A stretch of 64,000 nt of DNA from Chlamydomonas sphaeroides (taxonomy: Eukaryota; Chlorophyta; Chlorophyceae; Chlamydomonadales; Chlamydomonadaceae), in contig BDDC01000131.1 of NCBI GenBank assembly GCA_001662425.1, positions 39,852 through 103,851 of the forward strand. Direction: 5' to 3'. The translations under genes and the position numbers were made by a program. This document shows positions 21,401-33,200 of the stretch, piece by piece. Under the pieces are notes generated by a model. The model was not told where the DNA came from and did no database searches. It was given only the letters and a program-made list of their open reading frames with translations. Each line of letters opens with the position of its first letter. The first letter of the stretch is position 1.

Positions 21401-24400
21401 GCTGTCCTCGAGCTGTGCTGCAGTCAGTGCACCCTCTCAGGCCCACGCCCCGAGCCCCGCTGACCCAGCGCCGCACCTTCTTCGCCAGCTCCAGCCGCGT
21501 CGGCCGCAGCGACAGATCCAGCACGCCGCGCTTGTGGCCCTCGCCACCCAGTAGCCGACCCAGCACCACCGCCTGCAGCGTCTGCTGCAACCGGAACCCG
21601 TCAAGTGGGCTCTTGCCGCTCTGCACGGCGGCGGCGGCAGGCACCGCTGGCGCGGCTGCCGCCGCCGCTGCCGACTTGCGAGCCTTCTTCGCCGGCGGCG
21701 GCGCGCCAGCGGCGCCGTTATCGGCGGCGCCGCTGGTGGCCTTGGCCGCCGCGAGCAGCGCCGTCACGTCCAGATCCACAACCTCCGTGAGGTGGATCCG
21801 GCCGCGGATCTTGCCGCCGATCGACACGTCCAGCTGGTGCGGCTGGATCCCGGTCACCACGCACTCCACGATGGATCCAGGTTCCGCCGCCGGCTTCTTC
21901 TTCTTGTCGCCTTCGGCGCCGTCGGCGCCCCCCGCGGCGGCGCCGCCGCGCGCCTTGCGGCCGGCGGCCTCAGCGGCGGCGCGCGTTAGCGGCACGTGGC
22001 AGAGGATGCGGCCGTCGGGCGCGTCCGGCGGCAGCGCAGCGACGGTGGCGCTGACGTGCTGGCCGACGGTAAAGGTGCGCGGCACGGCCTCGGGCCGCGG
22101 CGTGTTGAAGTCAGTGACGGCCGCGTACGCGAGCAGGCTGGCGTGGCCGGGCAGCGACAGGATGAGGTACTCGCCCTGCCGGATGCCCTCCACCACTCCC
22201 TCCACGCTGGCGCCAACCTGCCCACACGAACCACGGGCCAGGTGCAACACAGCCACACAACGTCAGGGCCAGAGCCAGGGTGCTCCCAGCGCCCCTGCGC
22301 CCCTGCCCCTGGCAGGGGAGGCCCCCCCAGGGCGGCGCCACCAATCCCCAAGCCTTGTGTGTTCCAGTGTTAGGTAGAACAGAACGTGTGTTCCAGTGTT
22401 AGGTAGAACATAACCCCATGTGTGCGTCGCCGCCGCACCTTGAGGCCCTTGAGAGCCGCCTTGGCCGCCGCCGCGTCCTTGGCCGCCGCCACCTGGTCCG
22501 CCCTCAGGCTGAGCTCCACCAGGCCCTGATGGCCCACCACGTCAAGCACGCGGCCGCGCACTTTGGAGCCCAGCGCGGGCGCCGTGGGAGCGGCGGCGGC
22601 GGCGGCACCGGCGGGCGCGGCGGCGATGTGGCCGTTGGGCACCAGACCCACCAGGTCCTGTAGGGGCGTGCGGGGTACGTTTGTGAGTGAGGGCCGCGTG
22701 GGTAGGTGAGGAGGAGGTCCGCGAGGCGTAGCCACGCATGCGTGCGGCAGTACGGCAGTCCATGTCGTACCGGGTGGCCCTCGATGTCGCACACCATGCC
22801 GTACGGCTTGTGCTCGTACACCTTGGCCGCCAGCAGCGAGCCCAGCGGGAAGAGCTTGGCGGGGTCCGAGGCCTCGCCGCCGGCAGCCGCCGCGCCCTCG
22901 GCCTCGGCGCGGAGGTCCTGGAGCACCTGCAGCTCCCTGCCAGAGCGCACAAGGGCACGTGCAGGAGGGCGCGATTATTAGCGTGTTAGCGTGTGTTGCG
23001 GCCCATGCTTGCAGCCCCACAGCGCGGCTGTCTTCCGCCCAGCAACTCAGCCCATGCCCGTACCAGCGCGCCCGGCCTCCGTCCTGCAAGCCTGGGTCCC
23101 CAGGCCGCATACGGGGTCCCACCTGAGGTAGCCCAGCAGGAAGGAGCCGTCGCTCGAGGCGGTGGCGCTGGGCCGCAGCAGCAGCGTGAAGCGCTGCCGG
23201 GCGGCATCCACGGTAGCCACCTGCGCCCGCACCGACTGGCCCTCGGTGAACAGCTGCCGCGGGTCCGACACGAACACGTCCGACAGCTGCGGCAGCCCCG
23301 CGCGGCCTGCGGGGATGCGCGAGGAGGCGTGAGGTGGCGAGCGCAAGCGGAGGCGGGGGTAAGGGGACGCAGGCGGGCAGGGACGCAGGGGGGGGGACCC
23401 GGCCGCAAGGGGGCTGGCGGCCGGCAGGAGCTTGCACTCACCCGTGAGGCCGGACAGGAAGCGCACGTAGACGGCGTCCGGCGTGACGGAGGCCACATAG
23501 CCGGCCAGCACCGCGCCCTCCGACACCTGCGCCGGCGGCAGCAACAGGTTTGGGAATCGTTGACGACACGCTCGCGATGGCAGGCAGAGGGAAGGTGGAG
23601 CGGGCGGGGGCTGGCCAAGGTTGGGTCCGCCATGCTGTGTGGGCAGCAATCAGGCCAACGAGGGGCACGGTGCGGCCCCGGGGTGGCTGACTCCACAGGC
23701 CGCACCTGCTCAAAGCTGGACGGCAGGCAGCCCGCCGCCGCCGCCGCCAGCAGGCAGGGCTTGCGGCTGACGCGCAGCTGCCGTTGGCCCTCCACCCGGT
23801 CCAGCACCACCACCTTGCCTGCGCGGCGGACCCCCACGCGCAGGCGGGATTACGTCGTGCGTGGCGCAGCCAGCAGGACATCACACGGTCCCAAGCAAAT
23901 ACAGACGCGCGGGTAGCCACTCTCGCTGCAGCCAGGTGGCACCCGGCAACGGTGCTCGCAGCGCCCCAGCGCCAGTGCCCGCCCGCCGCCACCCACCCAG
24001 CTTGCTGCCGGGGCGCAGCGCCTCCCGGAACGCAGCCACAGCCAGCGGGTGGTCGCTCAGGTGAGCCGCCTCCAGCCGCGCGCGCACGCCGCCGGGCGGC
24101 CCGCCGGGCACGTCCAAGCGGCACACGAAGTGCGACGGCGACGCCGCGGCGGCGGCGGCGCCGTCACCCGAGGCCGCGACGGCGGCGGCGGCGGCGGCGG
24201 TGTCCGTGACCACCTCCAGGACCGTGGCGTCAGCCGTGTCTCCCGGCTGCAGGCCGCCGAGCGCGTCGGCGGTGCCGGCGGGAGAGGGCGCTGCGGCGGC
24301 GGCGGCGGCGGCAGGGGAGGCCGTGGCGGCGGCCACGGCGGCGGCGGCAGTGGCTTTGGGTGCGAGCGACAGGCGCAGGCGGCCGGCCTTGGTGACCGAC

Positions 24401-27400
24401 ACAATGGTTGCCTTGACGATCTGCGGGGTCATGGGTTTGGTCGGGAAGGGGAGCCATGAACGACACACATCATGCGCATACGACGCCAGCCAGCGGCTTT
24501 CTAGTATGTGGCGCCGCAGCCAGCCAGCCCGCCCACGCACCTGCCCGACCGAGAACGCCTCCTGCGCCGTCTGACCCGGCAGCAGCCCCAGCTCGCTGTG
24601 CGGCGCGGCGCCGCTGAGGCCGCCGAAGAAGGTCACAAACACGCCCATCTTCTCATGGAAGCCTGTCGGCAGCGGCGCGCGGCGAGGAGGCACGGAGCGT
24701 GGGGGAAGGCGGGGACTGCCGGACATGCAGCAGTTCCGATGCGTCCCTGGCCCGCGGCCGCTGCCCTCGCCAGCCCCAACTCACAACCCCCCAGACCTCA
24801 GCACGACCCACCCGTGACCATGCCCGAGAACCGCGATCCAGGCACTGCCTGCGCCGCCGACACCAGCGGCCCGCCCTTGGCCGCCAGCAGCGCCTTGCGC
24901 AGCGTCAGCGTCATCTTCCGCGCCGCGGGGTCCACGTCCAGCACCCGCGCCTCCACCTTGTCGCCCACCTTGACCTTGACGCGTCCCGGGCCGCGCTTGG
25001 CGCCGCCCGCGCCCGAGCCCGACAGCTCGGCGGCGTGGAGGGGAGGCACCAGGCCGCGCACGCCGTCGGCCAGGGACACCAGCAGCGGCACCTCGGGGTC
25101 CTTGGCGCTGGGCGCTGAGGTGACGGTGCCGGTCACGGTCATGCCGGGCGCCAGGTCAGACAGCGTCAGCACCACGGCGTTGACCTGCAACCGTGAGTGG
25201 GTTATACTACGGTTAGGCGTGGGCGCTTGGGCATGAACAGCGCCCATGGCAGCGGCGTGGTGCCTGGAGGCCGTAGCGCTGCGCTACCCTCTGCCCGTGC
25301 TCTCCGCCTGACAGCTGCCCGGGCGGCGGCTGCGGGCCAAGGCGCCTGCTCGTGTCCCAATCGCACCTGGCTGGGCCGCACGGTGACGGCGGCGATGCCG
25401 TCCAGCAGGCGGTAGCCGATGACGCGCGCGGCCAGCACCTTGCCGGGCTGCGGGGGGTGCGGGAAGCGGCAGGGGGGCACACAGACAGCGCTCACGCGCA
25501 CCGCACCCAGAGGCCCCACGTGGCCTCAGCACGCCGGCGGGCATCCCGCCCCACGGCGCCACACGCCCCGGCCCACCTTGAAGCGCTTGCCCAGCTCCGC
25601 CGCCATCTCCTCCTTGGGCACCTTCTCCTCCAGCGCGTTGGTGACGTGGCAGTAGCCCGCGCAGTCGCCCTCGCCGCCCGCCCCCGGCAGGCTCAGCAGC
25701 AGGGCCGGCCCGCCCGCGGCGTCCACCTTGAGCACCTTGGCCTCCGCAAACACCGAGCCCAGCATGGGCACGGGGCTGGGCAGCGACAGAGTCATCAGGT
25801 GCGGCAGCAGCGACAGGCAGGCGCGCTTGGAGGCGGGGTCCACGAACAGCAGCCGCGCGCGCAGCTTGGCGCCCTCGGGGTAGGTGCGGCGCCAGTCGGC
25901 GGCGGCGGGGCCGCAGGGCAGGTGGTAGGTGTCGATGGTGCCGTGGAAGAAGGTGAGGAAGTTGACCAGCAGGCCGTTGGACAGGACCTGCAGGTTTGGG
26001 GAGGCGGCGGGCATGTTGGTCATTTTGACGATGTCGCGCGCTGATTCACGTTCACGTACACATAGTAGCAGCAGTCTCACAGGCCACAATGCCAACACTG
26101 GCTCACGTTATCTTTTCTCTCAGGGCATGCCATCAACTCCGCACAAAGCAGGCGGCAGCATCATGGGCTCAGCACCATTGCCCGGCATTATACGTCCCCA
26201 GCCAAACCCCAAACTCCTGCTTTTCAGCTCGCAGGCTCTCACCTTGCGGACCTTGACGTTGAGCAGCGCCCCCGGCAGCAGGCAGTCCAGCCCCGTCATG
26301 CCCTCGCCCTCGCGCGTCACCGCGCCCGCCACCTCGCCAGGGGCGCACGACACCAGCACGTTGCGCTTGTCGGCCGCCGACCGCACCACCACATCCACCA
26401 GGCCGCCGACCTGGGGCCATACATGCGCGCGCGCACGTGGGCACAGACAGCACAGGCGGCAAGCGGTCGGACGGAGGGGCTCGGCGCAGCGCTCCGGGCC
26501 CGAGGGCCGGCACAGCAGCCCACCGCTCTGACACCGGGGATGGCTGCGCGGGCCCTCAGCCACAGGACAAGTTGGCACGCGGGGGCCACTCCGGCCAGGT
26601 GGAGGGCGGCATCGAACATCATCACGCGCCGCACCTGCAGGGACACGCCCTCCCCAAACTGCTCCTCGTAGTCCTTTTTGCGGAGGAACCCGCTGGCGCC
26701 CTGCGCAGAGAGGCAGGGGACGGGCCCTTTGACGGGGTGGGTAGGACGAGGTGGCGGCGAGCGGGGCAGCCGTGCAGCACGCAGCCGGGGTGCTGGTGTT
26801 GCGTGGACAGGCACCAACAACCTCACAGCCACATTCACTGCACCCGCGCTCATCCTCCATGCCTTCGGCGCCGGGCCCAATGGGGTAGCAACTGCAGCTC
26901 ACTGCTCGCTGCCGTCCCTCGGCTGGGCACGCCCTTCCACCGCCCTGCTTCCAGAGACCGACCTCTCTCCGCCTGCACCTCCATCTCCACCTCCGGCCCC
27001 ACCTTGATCCCAAAGCTCAGCGTGTAGCCGTGGTCCTCCACGCTCCGCACGCAAGCGCCCAGCGCCACACCCTCCGCCAGCGCCTCGGGCCCCAGCGAGC
27101 CCTGCACGTCCTTCAGCAGCAGGCTCAGAGACACGTGCCGCGCGCTGCGCTTCTCGCCGGCTCCGTCGGCGCCGCCGACAGCGGCCGCGGCCTCGGGGCC
27201 GTCCGCAACCACGCAGCGCACAAACTGGCCGACCACGAACAGGTCCGTCAGCGGCGGCGCGGTGCCGCCGGCGGCCTCGAGCAGCGCGGCGCCCTTGCGA
27301 GCAGCGCTGCCGCTGCCGCCGGCCGCGGCCTTGAGCATGAGCGCCAGCACGTCCGAGGCCTGCGCGAGGCCGAGCAGCGCGGCAGCAGGCGGGCAAGGCA

Positions 27401-28483
27401 TGGCGGCGGGTCAGTTGGCGCTTGGCGGCCAGGTCGGCATCCCAGCACTGGCCGCCGCAGTGGCACGAGCTGATGCTGGCATGCCGGCTGCGCTGCATAT
27501 GTGGTAGCGACGACGAGATGCCGGTTGTTCGCATGTACGGCCGTGGGCGTACCTGGCGAGGCGCCACGTGGCCTCTGAGGCCGTGCGGCAGGCTGACCAC
27601 GAGGCCGCGGGGCGTCACCTCCAGCACCATGCCCCACACGCGGGTGGCGGGCAGCAGGTGCTGTGGGGCGGGCGGACGAGTCACACACGGGGGACGGGGC
27701 AGGTGAGGCGTTAGGCGCTCGTGGAAAGACGCTGGCAGCTGGGGCAGAGGCGAAGGCGGGCGACACACGCGTGAAGCGGGCGGCTGACGCCCCGAAGTTG
27801 CCGCGCCAACGGCGGCATGCCGGGCGCACCTTGATGCGCAGCAGCTCAACGTGCTTGGCCAGCTTGCCCTCCAGCGCCGCCTGCTTGCCCAGCAGGCCCT
27901 CGGAGTCATCGTCGTTACCCTGCGGAGCCGGTGGCGAAGGTGGGGCGCGGCGGGAAACCGTTGGGCGCTCGCAAAGGCGGGGTGGGAAGGCGGGACGGCG
28001 CGGACGGCCCGTCGGGGCAACAGCCCCGCGAGCGCGCCGGCGAGCTCCCCCGACCAAGCTCGCTGTCTGTGGCGTCATCGCGAGGCACTGGTGCTATACA
28101 GGCCAGCGTCGAGCGTGCGGTGCTCCTCGCGAGCAGTGATGCTCGGCGGCCGGCGGCGCGGCATACGAGTCGACGCCTGACGAATCGTCTGCCTTGAGTT
28201 CCGTGCGCACCTGCTTTCCGGTCCTGGGCTTCTTGGCATTCGGCTGCTTGCCCTCGGCGAGCTCCTGCTCAACCTCCCGGCGAGCTGCTTCCGCAAGCTC
28301 GCGACGCTCGAGCCCGGTAAGCGCGTCAGCGCCACCACGAGGAAAGTCCTCCTCGCCTATAGCTGCAGGCGCGGCTTGGGGCTTCCGCGTGTCCTTTCGC
28401 TGCGGCGCATCGCCGGCCGGTTGGCTGTCGGCGGCCGGCTCGGCAGCCTGTGCCTGACGCCGCTTCTTCTGTGGTGCAGCCAT
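15411..28483 (-). CDS. RRP5: rRNA biogenesis protein RRP5 / PDCD11 homologue
   Basis: Nucleolar scaffold needed for early pre-rRNA cleavages in both small- and large-subunit synthesis. ATG at 28483 begins a basic N-terminus (MAAPQKKRRQAQAAE) with the family hallmark EEDFPRGGADALTGLE. About thirty exons encode a long series of S1 RNA-binding repeats (at least ten recognisable). Examples: ATRVWGMVLEVTPRGLVVSL near 27600, VGDKVEARVLDVDPAARKMT near 24950, VGQLVSGRVRRVEKFGVFVE near 19500. An acidic tract lies at ~18500-18730. The C-terminal HAT repeats run from ~17750-17910 (FERLVLGSPNSSFVWIKYMA), through 16642 downward (EEGEKFNVWVAWLNLENAYG), to 15411. The product should be near 2,000 residues. 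S1 linkers carry long poly-Ala inserts (21.7, 20.4 and 24.3 kb), unusual for the family. The intron 16643-17746 holds four structured repeats, listed separately. Confidence 0.95.
16746..16884 (-). ncRNA. Candidate intronic box H/ACA-like RNA, copy 1
   Basis: Fourth in transcription order within the RRP5 intron 16643-17746. Predicted two-hairpin RNA. The 5' hairpin has lower stem GGCGGG/CCCTCC, pocket arms CAACTATCC and CGGCTGATT, and inner stem CGCCC/GGGCG. The 3' hairpin has lower stem GCACG/CGTGC, inner stem CCTC/GGGG, and arms TTTTATCTA and TTAAAACGC. It ends in G-ACA plus three nt, and the ACA lies 15 nt after the inner stem, as the box H/ACA rule demands. The hinge box is degenerate (ATATGG). 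It is the most diverged copy; its apical 3' loop differs from the other three. Confidence 0.5.
17073..17208 (-). ncRNA. Candidate intronic box H/ACA-like RNA, copy 2
   Basis: Same architecture and conserved blocks as the other copies. The 5' hairpin inner stem is GCGTG/CACGC, different in sequence from its sister copies but still paired. The hinge has a perfect ANANNA box (ACACGA), and the 3' end is A-ACA-CGT after the CGTGC stem. Both pocket arm pairs are identical to those of the other copies. Confidence 0.55.
17299..17434 (-). ncRNA. Candidate intronic box H/ACA-like RNA, copy 3
   Basis: Same blocks and spacing as copies 1, 2 and 4. The inner stem of the 5' hairpin is TGCG/CGCA, extended by G-T wobbles. 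The 3' hairpin is unchanged and the end is G-ACA-CCC. The hinge sequence (ATAGCG) does not fit a strict ANANNA box, which lowers confidence for this copy. Confidence 0.5.
17522..17658 (-). ncRNA. Candidate intronic box H/ACA-like RNA, copy 4
   Basis: First of the four in transcription order, starting about 90 nt after the intron's 5' splice site. The inner 5' stem is CCCAC/GTGGG with a 6-nt loop. The hinge box is ACACGA and the tail is A-ACA-CGC. The start-to-start distance to copy 3 is 224 bp, nearly the same as copy 3 to copy 2 (226 bp), so the array looks like a tandem duplication. Confidence 0.55.
22357..22410. repeat. Tandem duplication of a 25-bp element in an RRP5 intron
   Basis: Two perfect 25-bp copies (22357-22381 and 22386-22410) are separated by 4 bp. 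Each contains TTCCAGTGTTAGGTAGAACA. They lie about 30 nt after the splice donor of the exon ending near 22442 on the minus strand. No function is evident; it looks like a recent slippage or duplication event. Confidence 0.85.
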
Positions 28484-30139
28484 AATTCAAGATAGTTTGC
28501 GCGGCCCCTCGTAGAGCGGGTCGCCGCTCAGAAAGACGACATGCCGAAGGTCTGGTGTGCGCGCCCTTATGGCGTGCTAGCAAGCTTGTGTAGAAGCGTC
28601 AATAACAGCTGCAGCTTCGGTGCCTTGTCTTGTTCCTGCGAATGGCCCCACATGACACGTACCCTTCTCCCGGCCCCAAATGCCGACCCCGGCAGCGACA
28701 GGGCACCAACCTCCACAAGCTCCACGCGCGACATTCATGGCGACAGGTTCTGTTTCGGCGCCCAACCTGCGCACGTCCTCGGGATCAGACTTTTTGCCCT
28801 TCTGGCAGCAAGCCCTGTTCGCACTGCCAGGCGCAACACCGTAATCCTCCGCCCGGCGCTGTGTCTAAGCGTTCAGAGTGGTCATGGCCTCCGCCTTGTG
28901 CCCAGCCCTCAAACCCCGTAGCAGCTAGCGTTCATCAACTGTTCGTGGTATGCTATTAACTCGCGAACCTCGCGTTGTTGTTTATTTTCCTGCCCCGGGC
29001 GGGCCCTCCGCTGGCAGCGCCGCCGCCGCCACCTCCGGGCCATGGCCGAGCGGCAGCGGCTGGGTTGGCGTAGGCCGCGGCAAGCGGCCGAGCTCAGCAA
29101 GCCCTGCTCCACCGCCATCGGGACCTTCACCGACACCACCACGCCACCGCAGCCCCCCCAACCCTACCCAGCACACAACCATGATGCACAGCGCTGTTGC
29201 CCACGGCGCGGCGATGTCGGCGTCAAGCCTCTAGCAAGCGAGTCTGTGATACCGAAACTGGGCACGTTTGGCGTAATATAGAAGCCGGCGCCGGCGCCGC
29301 CGAGCAGCGCGGTCTCGGTGCATGCTGATGTGGAGGAAGAGCAGCCGCGCCTGCCCGACGCCCCACACAGCCAGTAGCTCCTCCAAGCGCTGCGGCGAGG
29401 TTGACCCACGTAGTGCGCTTGCATGTCTCCGAGCAGGCGCTGCACAGCCTTCCACTGACGGCCTCCCGAGCTGCGGTCCTAGACTCGGGCTGCGCGGTAG
29501 GGCGTGGAGGGGCGAGGCACAGCAAAGTGGGGACGGTGAGCGCGGTGGCCGAGCCCTGCGGCTCGCATTTTGTCAGAATGCGCCGAATGTCGTCAGCCCG
29601 ACCGCAGCCTTGCTCTACCAGAACGGCGCTCGGCCGCGCCTGGGCGCGCCTTGACGGCGACTGCAACCTCTGATTGTGTGCCAGGAGCTCATCAGCCGGC
29701 CCGCTTACACACGTCGACCGCGGCAGCTACCGCTGGACGCCACCCGGCACCTGGGCGGGCCCCCAGCCCATCGGCCCCGTGGCTCCTGAGCCTCTCTCCC
29801 CTCACAGCCCCTGGGCACCGCGAGTGCCCTCAGGTGTAACCGTTGGATGCCTCGTCAACGAGTCGGCAGACCTGCCCCTTGCCAGGTGCGTGTCCGCAGC
29901 CATCATCACCCCACAACAGGTCAGTAGGGGACCCACGTCCAGCCTCTGGCCATGCACCCTCTGTCTCAAGCGGAGTCCACGCAGCCGCCCCCAACCAACG
30001 TGTAATCGCAGAAGGCAGCACGGCCTCCCACACCAGCCGCCGTCACCAAGCACCTGCTAGGCCTCTCGCCCTCCCAGGAAGACACAAGCCGCTCGTGCTC
30101 TCGCCAGTCACACGCTCCCGCCCCTCACACGCTCCAATC
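28484..30139. other. Intergenic region upstream of RRP5, no confident gene
   Basis: It should include the RRP5 promoter and the MnmG 3' region. Scattered minus-strand open segments (about 28950-29140 and 29230-29660) look mildly coding but could not be joined into a recognisable protein, so none is called. No RNA gene was seen. Confidence 0.3.
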
Positions 30140-30219
30140 AGCCGTCGTGTCTTGCATCGATTCTATCGATACGTCGACAATTCAACTCGATAGACTCTAT
30201 CGAAGAAGACACGACGGCT
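30140..30219. repeat. Long imperfect hairpin downstream of MnmG
   Basis: Outer arms AGCCGTCGTGTCTT (30140-30153) and its perfect complement (30206-30219) enclose a second pairing. On the minus strand, after the 14-bp arm and a small internal loop, TCGAT pairs with ATCGA, and after a 4-nt bulge TCTATCGA pairs with TCGATAGA. This leaves a 17-nt loop and about 27 paired positions in total. It lies 51 bp beyond the MnmG stop, so it may be in that gene's 3' UTR. A transcript end, a small-RNA precursor or a MITE remnant are all possible. Confidence 0.75.
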
Positions 30220-30269
30220 GGCTCCACACCAGCTCCCGCCGCCCGCGCGCCACGCCCCGTGCCCCGCGC

Positions 30270-33200
30270 TCAGGCCGCGGCCGTCTGCCGCTCGCCCGCC
30301 TCTGCCGCGGCCTCCGCCTTGGCCGCCGCCGCCGCTCTCCGCCGCGCCACCTCCATGTGCACCAGCAGCGCAGAGATGTCGGCCGGGCTGACGCCGCCCA
30401 GGCGCGAGGCCTGGCCAATGGTCGCCGGCCGCATCTGCACGAGCAGCCGAGGTGCACGAGTCCCAGTCGCACATGCCCAGCTTGCGAGCGGAGCTTCCTG
30501 CTGTGCTACACTGCGCTGGGCACCGCTTGTTCTCGCGCGCTTGCGGCCAACATCGCCGGCCCCTTGCGGTCCCCCTGGTGAAGCAACAGGGTGCACCGCA
30601 CAAGGTGCGAGTCCCTTCCCTGGCCTCTGGCGAGCCAGCCAACCCGTGCAGCAGAGCGCCGCTGCCTACCTTGGTCAGCTTCTCCCGCGCCTCCATCGAC
30701 AGCGTGGCGATGGCCGAGTAGTCCATGTCCGCCGGCAGCGGCTTGGACGCCTTGGACGACAACGACGCCAGCTGCTTCTCCTGCGGGTGTGCGGCGACAG
30801 CGCGCGAGCCACGGGGCACGGCAGCACACGGTCGCCTCAGCAACGGGCCGACCCCTCCGCCCCTGGCCTGGACACCAGACTTGCGCATCGCGAAGCGCTG
30901 ACGAGCGCCGACGCCGCGGCCATCATGCTGACCACATACTCCATCGCCCACGGAGCCGCACTACAGCGCAATGCGCGGCCAGGTACATCGCCCCCAAACT
31001 CGCCTGCCGCGCGATGAAGCCGGCGTACTTGATGTCGATCTCCGCCGCCTCGCGCTCGCTCAGCCGCAGCTCGGGCCCGCCGTCCAGCCCGTGCCGCTCC
31101 AGCACGCTGCGCAGCGGGGCAAGGGCCGCAGGCCGCGACAGCTGCGTCAGCGCAGAGCCGCCTTGGGACACGGACGCGCTCGGCACGGACTCCCGTCGCC
31201 TGGATGCCCGCATCTCCTGTACCCACGGCAGCTCGCACCGCCCCTGGCGACGACGTGCGGGCAGCCAGGGATGTGCCAGCCCAGGGCCCCTGGCGCTCCG
31301 GGCTCTGATCCTGACCCACCTGTAGTGCACGTGCGGCCGCCGCAGCAGCTCCTCCAGGGTGGGGGCGCCCGGCACCGCGTGGCCCGACACCGCCTCCGCG
31401 TCCTTGGCCACCGGCGAGTCGGGCTTGACGCGCGTGGTCGCCAGGCGCGCCTTCTCCGCCTCGATGCGGGCCTGCTTGGCCGTGAAAAGGCCCCACCTGC
31501 GGACGGAGGGGCGAGATGCACCGCCGGGACAGGCCGGGCGTGAGGCCACGGAAGCTGGCGGCTGCTGCGGGGCCTGCGCGACCGCACCGTTTCCCTGTGG
31601 GGGGCTGCACACAGGGCACAGGGGTGGCATGGGCACGGCCGCCAGCGGCGCACCTGCGGTCGTCGATGAGGCCAATCTCGCGGCCCGTGGGCGTCAGCCG
31701 CCGGTCCGCATTGTCGGACCGCAGCAGCAGCCGGTACTCGGACCTGAGGTCCGGGCGGGCAGGGATTAGGGCATGAGGCAGGCAGCACGTTGTGGGGCCA
31801 CACAACATGGCGCTCTCGCAGCCACTCCACGTCGCAGCTGCACGTGGGGCCGCGGCCGCAGCCACGACCGCACCTCGACCCCTGCCTGCCCCTCCCTCAG
31901 CCCCTTGGCCCCGGCCGCTGCCCGCACTCTCCGTAGCCCCTCCTGCGCCCCCTCCCGCCCTCCCTCCGTCCCCTCCCGCCCACCTGCTGGTGAGCATGCG
32001 GTACGGCTCCCGCAGGTCCTTGGTCACCAGGTCGTCCACCAGGGTGCCCATGTACGACGAGTCGCGAGCCAGCGTCATGGGCGGCTTGCCCTGAGCGCGC
32101 CGTGCCGCGTTGATGCCCGCCACCAGGCCCTGCGCCGCGGCCTCCTCGTAGCCTGGCATGGTAAGGCAGGGACATGCAACAAACGGCAGCCGTGTTACTG
32201 TAGGCGCTGGATTGTCTTCGCTGTCACCTCAGTAGTCGGGGCCCCGCGCCGCAGAAGGCAATGGGCAAGAGCGGGCGCGGCAGCGGGCGACACAGGGACC
32301 CGGCTGCACAACCGGAGGCTGAAGCGCCGGACCCCACCCGTGGTGCCGTTGAGCTGGCCGCTGAAGAAGAGGCCGCCGATGCGCTTGGTCTCCAGCGAGG
32401 GGTGGCACTGGTGGGCGGGCAGGTAGTCGTACTCCACCGCGTAGGCGGGCCGCAGCATCTTGACGCCCGACAGGCCCGGCAGCGTCTGCAGCAGCGCCAG
32501 CTGCAGCCGCTCTGGCAGGCCGGTGCTGAAGCCCTGCACACGGCGTAGCAGGATTTGGGGCGGGGATAGGGCAGGGTGAGGCGGGCAGGCAGCGGAATGC
32601 GGCGTAAGAGGGAGCGTCAAATCCCTTGGCCCATGAGTCCATGGCGTGGTAGGCTGGTAGCTACTTGCCGGAAGATACTTGCCGGCATCCACATCAATGG
32701 TGGCGCACAGCCGGCCGGGTGCTCACCTGGACGTACATCTCGGGCGTGTTGCGGCCCTCGGGCTCCAGGAAGATCTGGTGGCTCTCCTTGTCGGCGAACC
32801 GCACGATCTTGTCCTCAATGGAGGGGCAGTAGCGCGGGCCCTGCACGGCGCAGCACGGGCATGTCGCATGGCACGTTGGCCAGCAGCAAGCGGGCGCGTG
32901 CACAGCTGCCCATTTGCTGCCCCTGCCACAGCGGCCGGCTGCCAGTGCGGCCGAGCTCTTGCGCCCATGGGTGCCCATATTGGAGAGGCGGGGGTGGACC
33001 TGGCCGCACGGACACTACGGACAACCCCACCGGCTCCACTGCAACCTGCTGGTCTTCTGCTTTTTGCCGCTCAAGCTCTCCTGGCATGCCGCCGCCCCCG
33101 CGGCCCCCATTCCGGCCGCGCGCCGCACCTTGCTGTCCACCCAGCCGCCATAGATGGGCGTCTCCTTGAGGTTCTCGCGGATCAGGCGGTGCGTGTCGGC

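Noticed and set aside
26050..26190. Possible C/D box snoRNA on the minus strand of an RRP5 intron (ATGATGC ... CTGA)
   Set aside because: The C box deviates, there is no terminal stem, and a D box by chance is expected in this length.
28950..29660. mTERF-like small gene on the minus strand
   Set aside because: A few helical, Leu-rich segments look similar, but the frames cannot be joined with consistent splice sites and no repeat register is visible.
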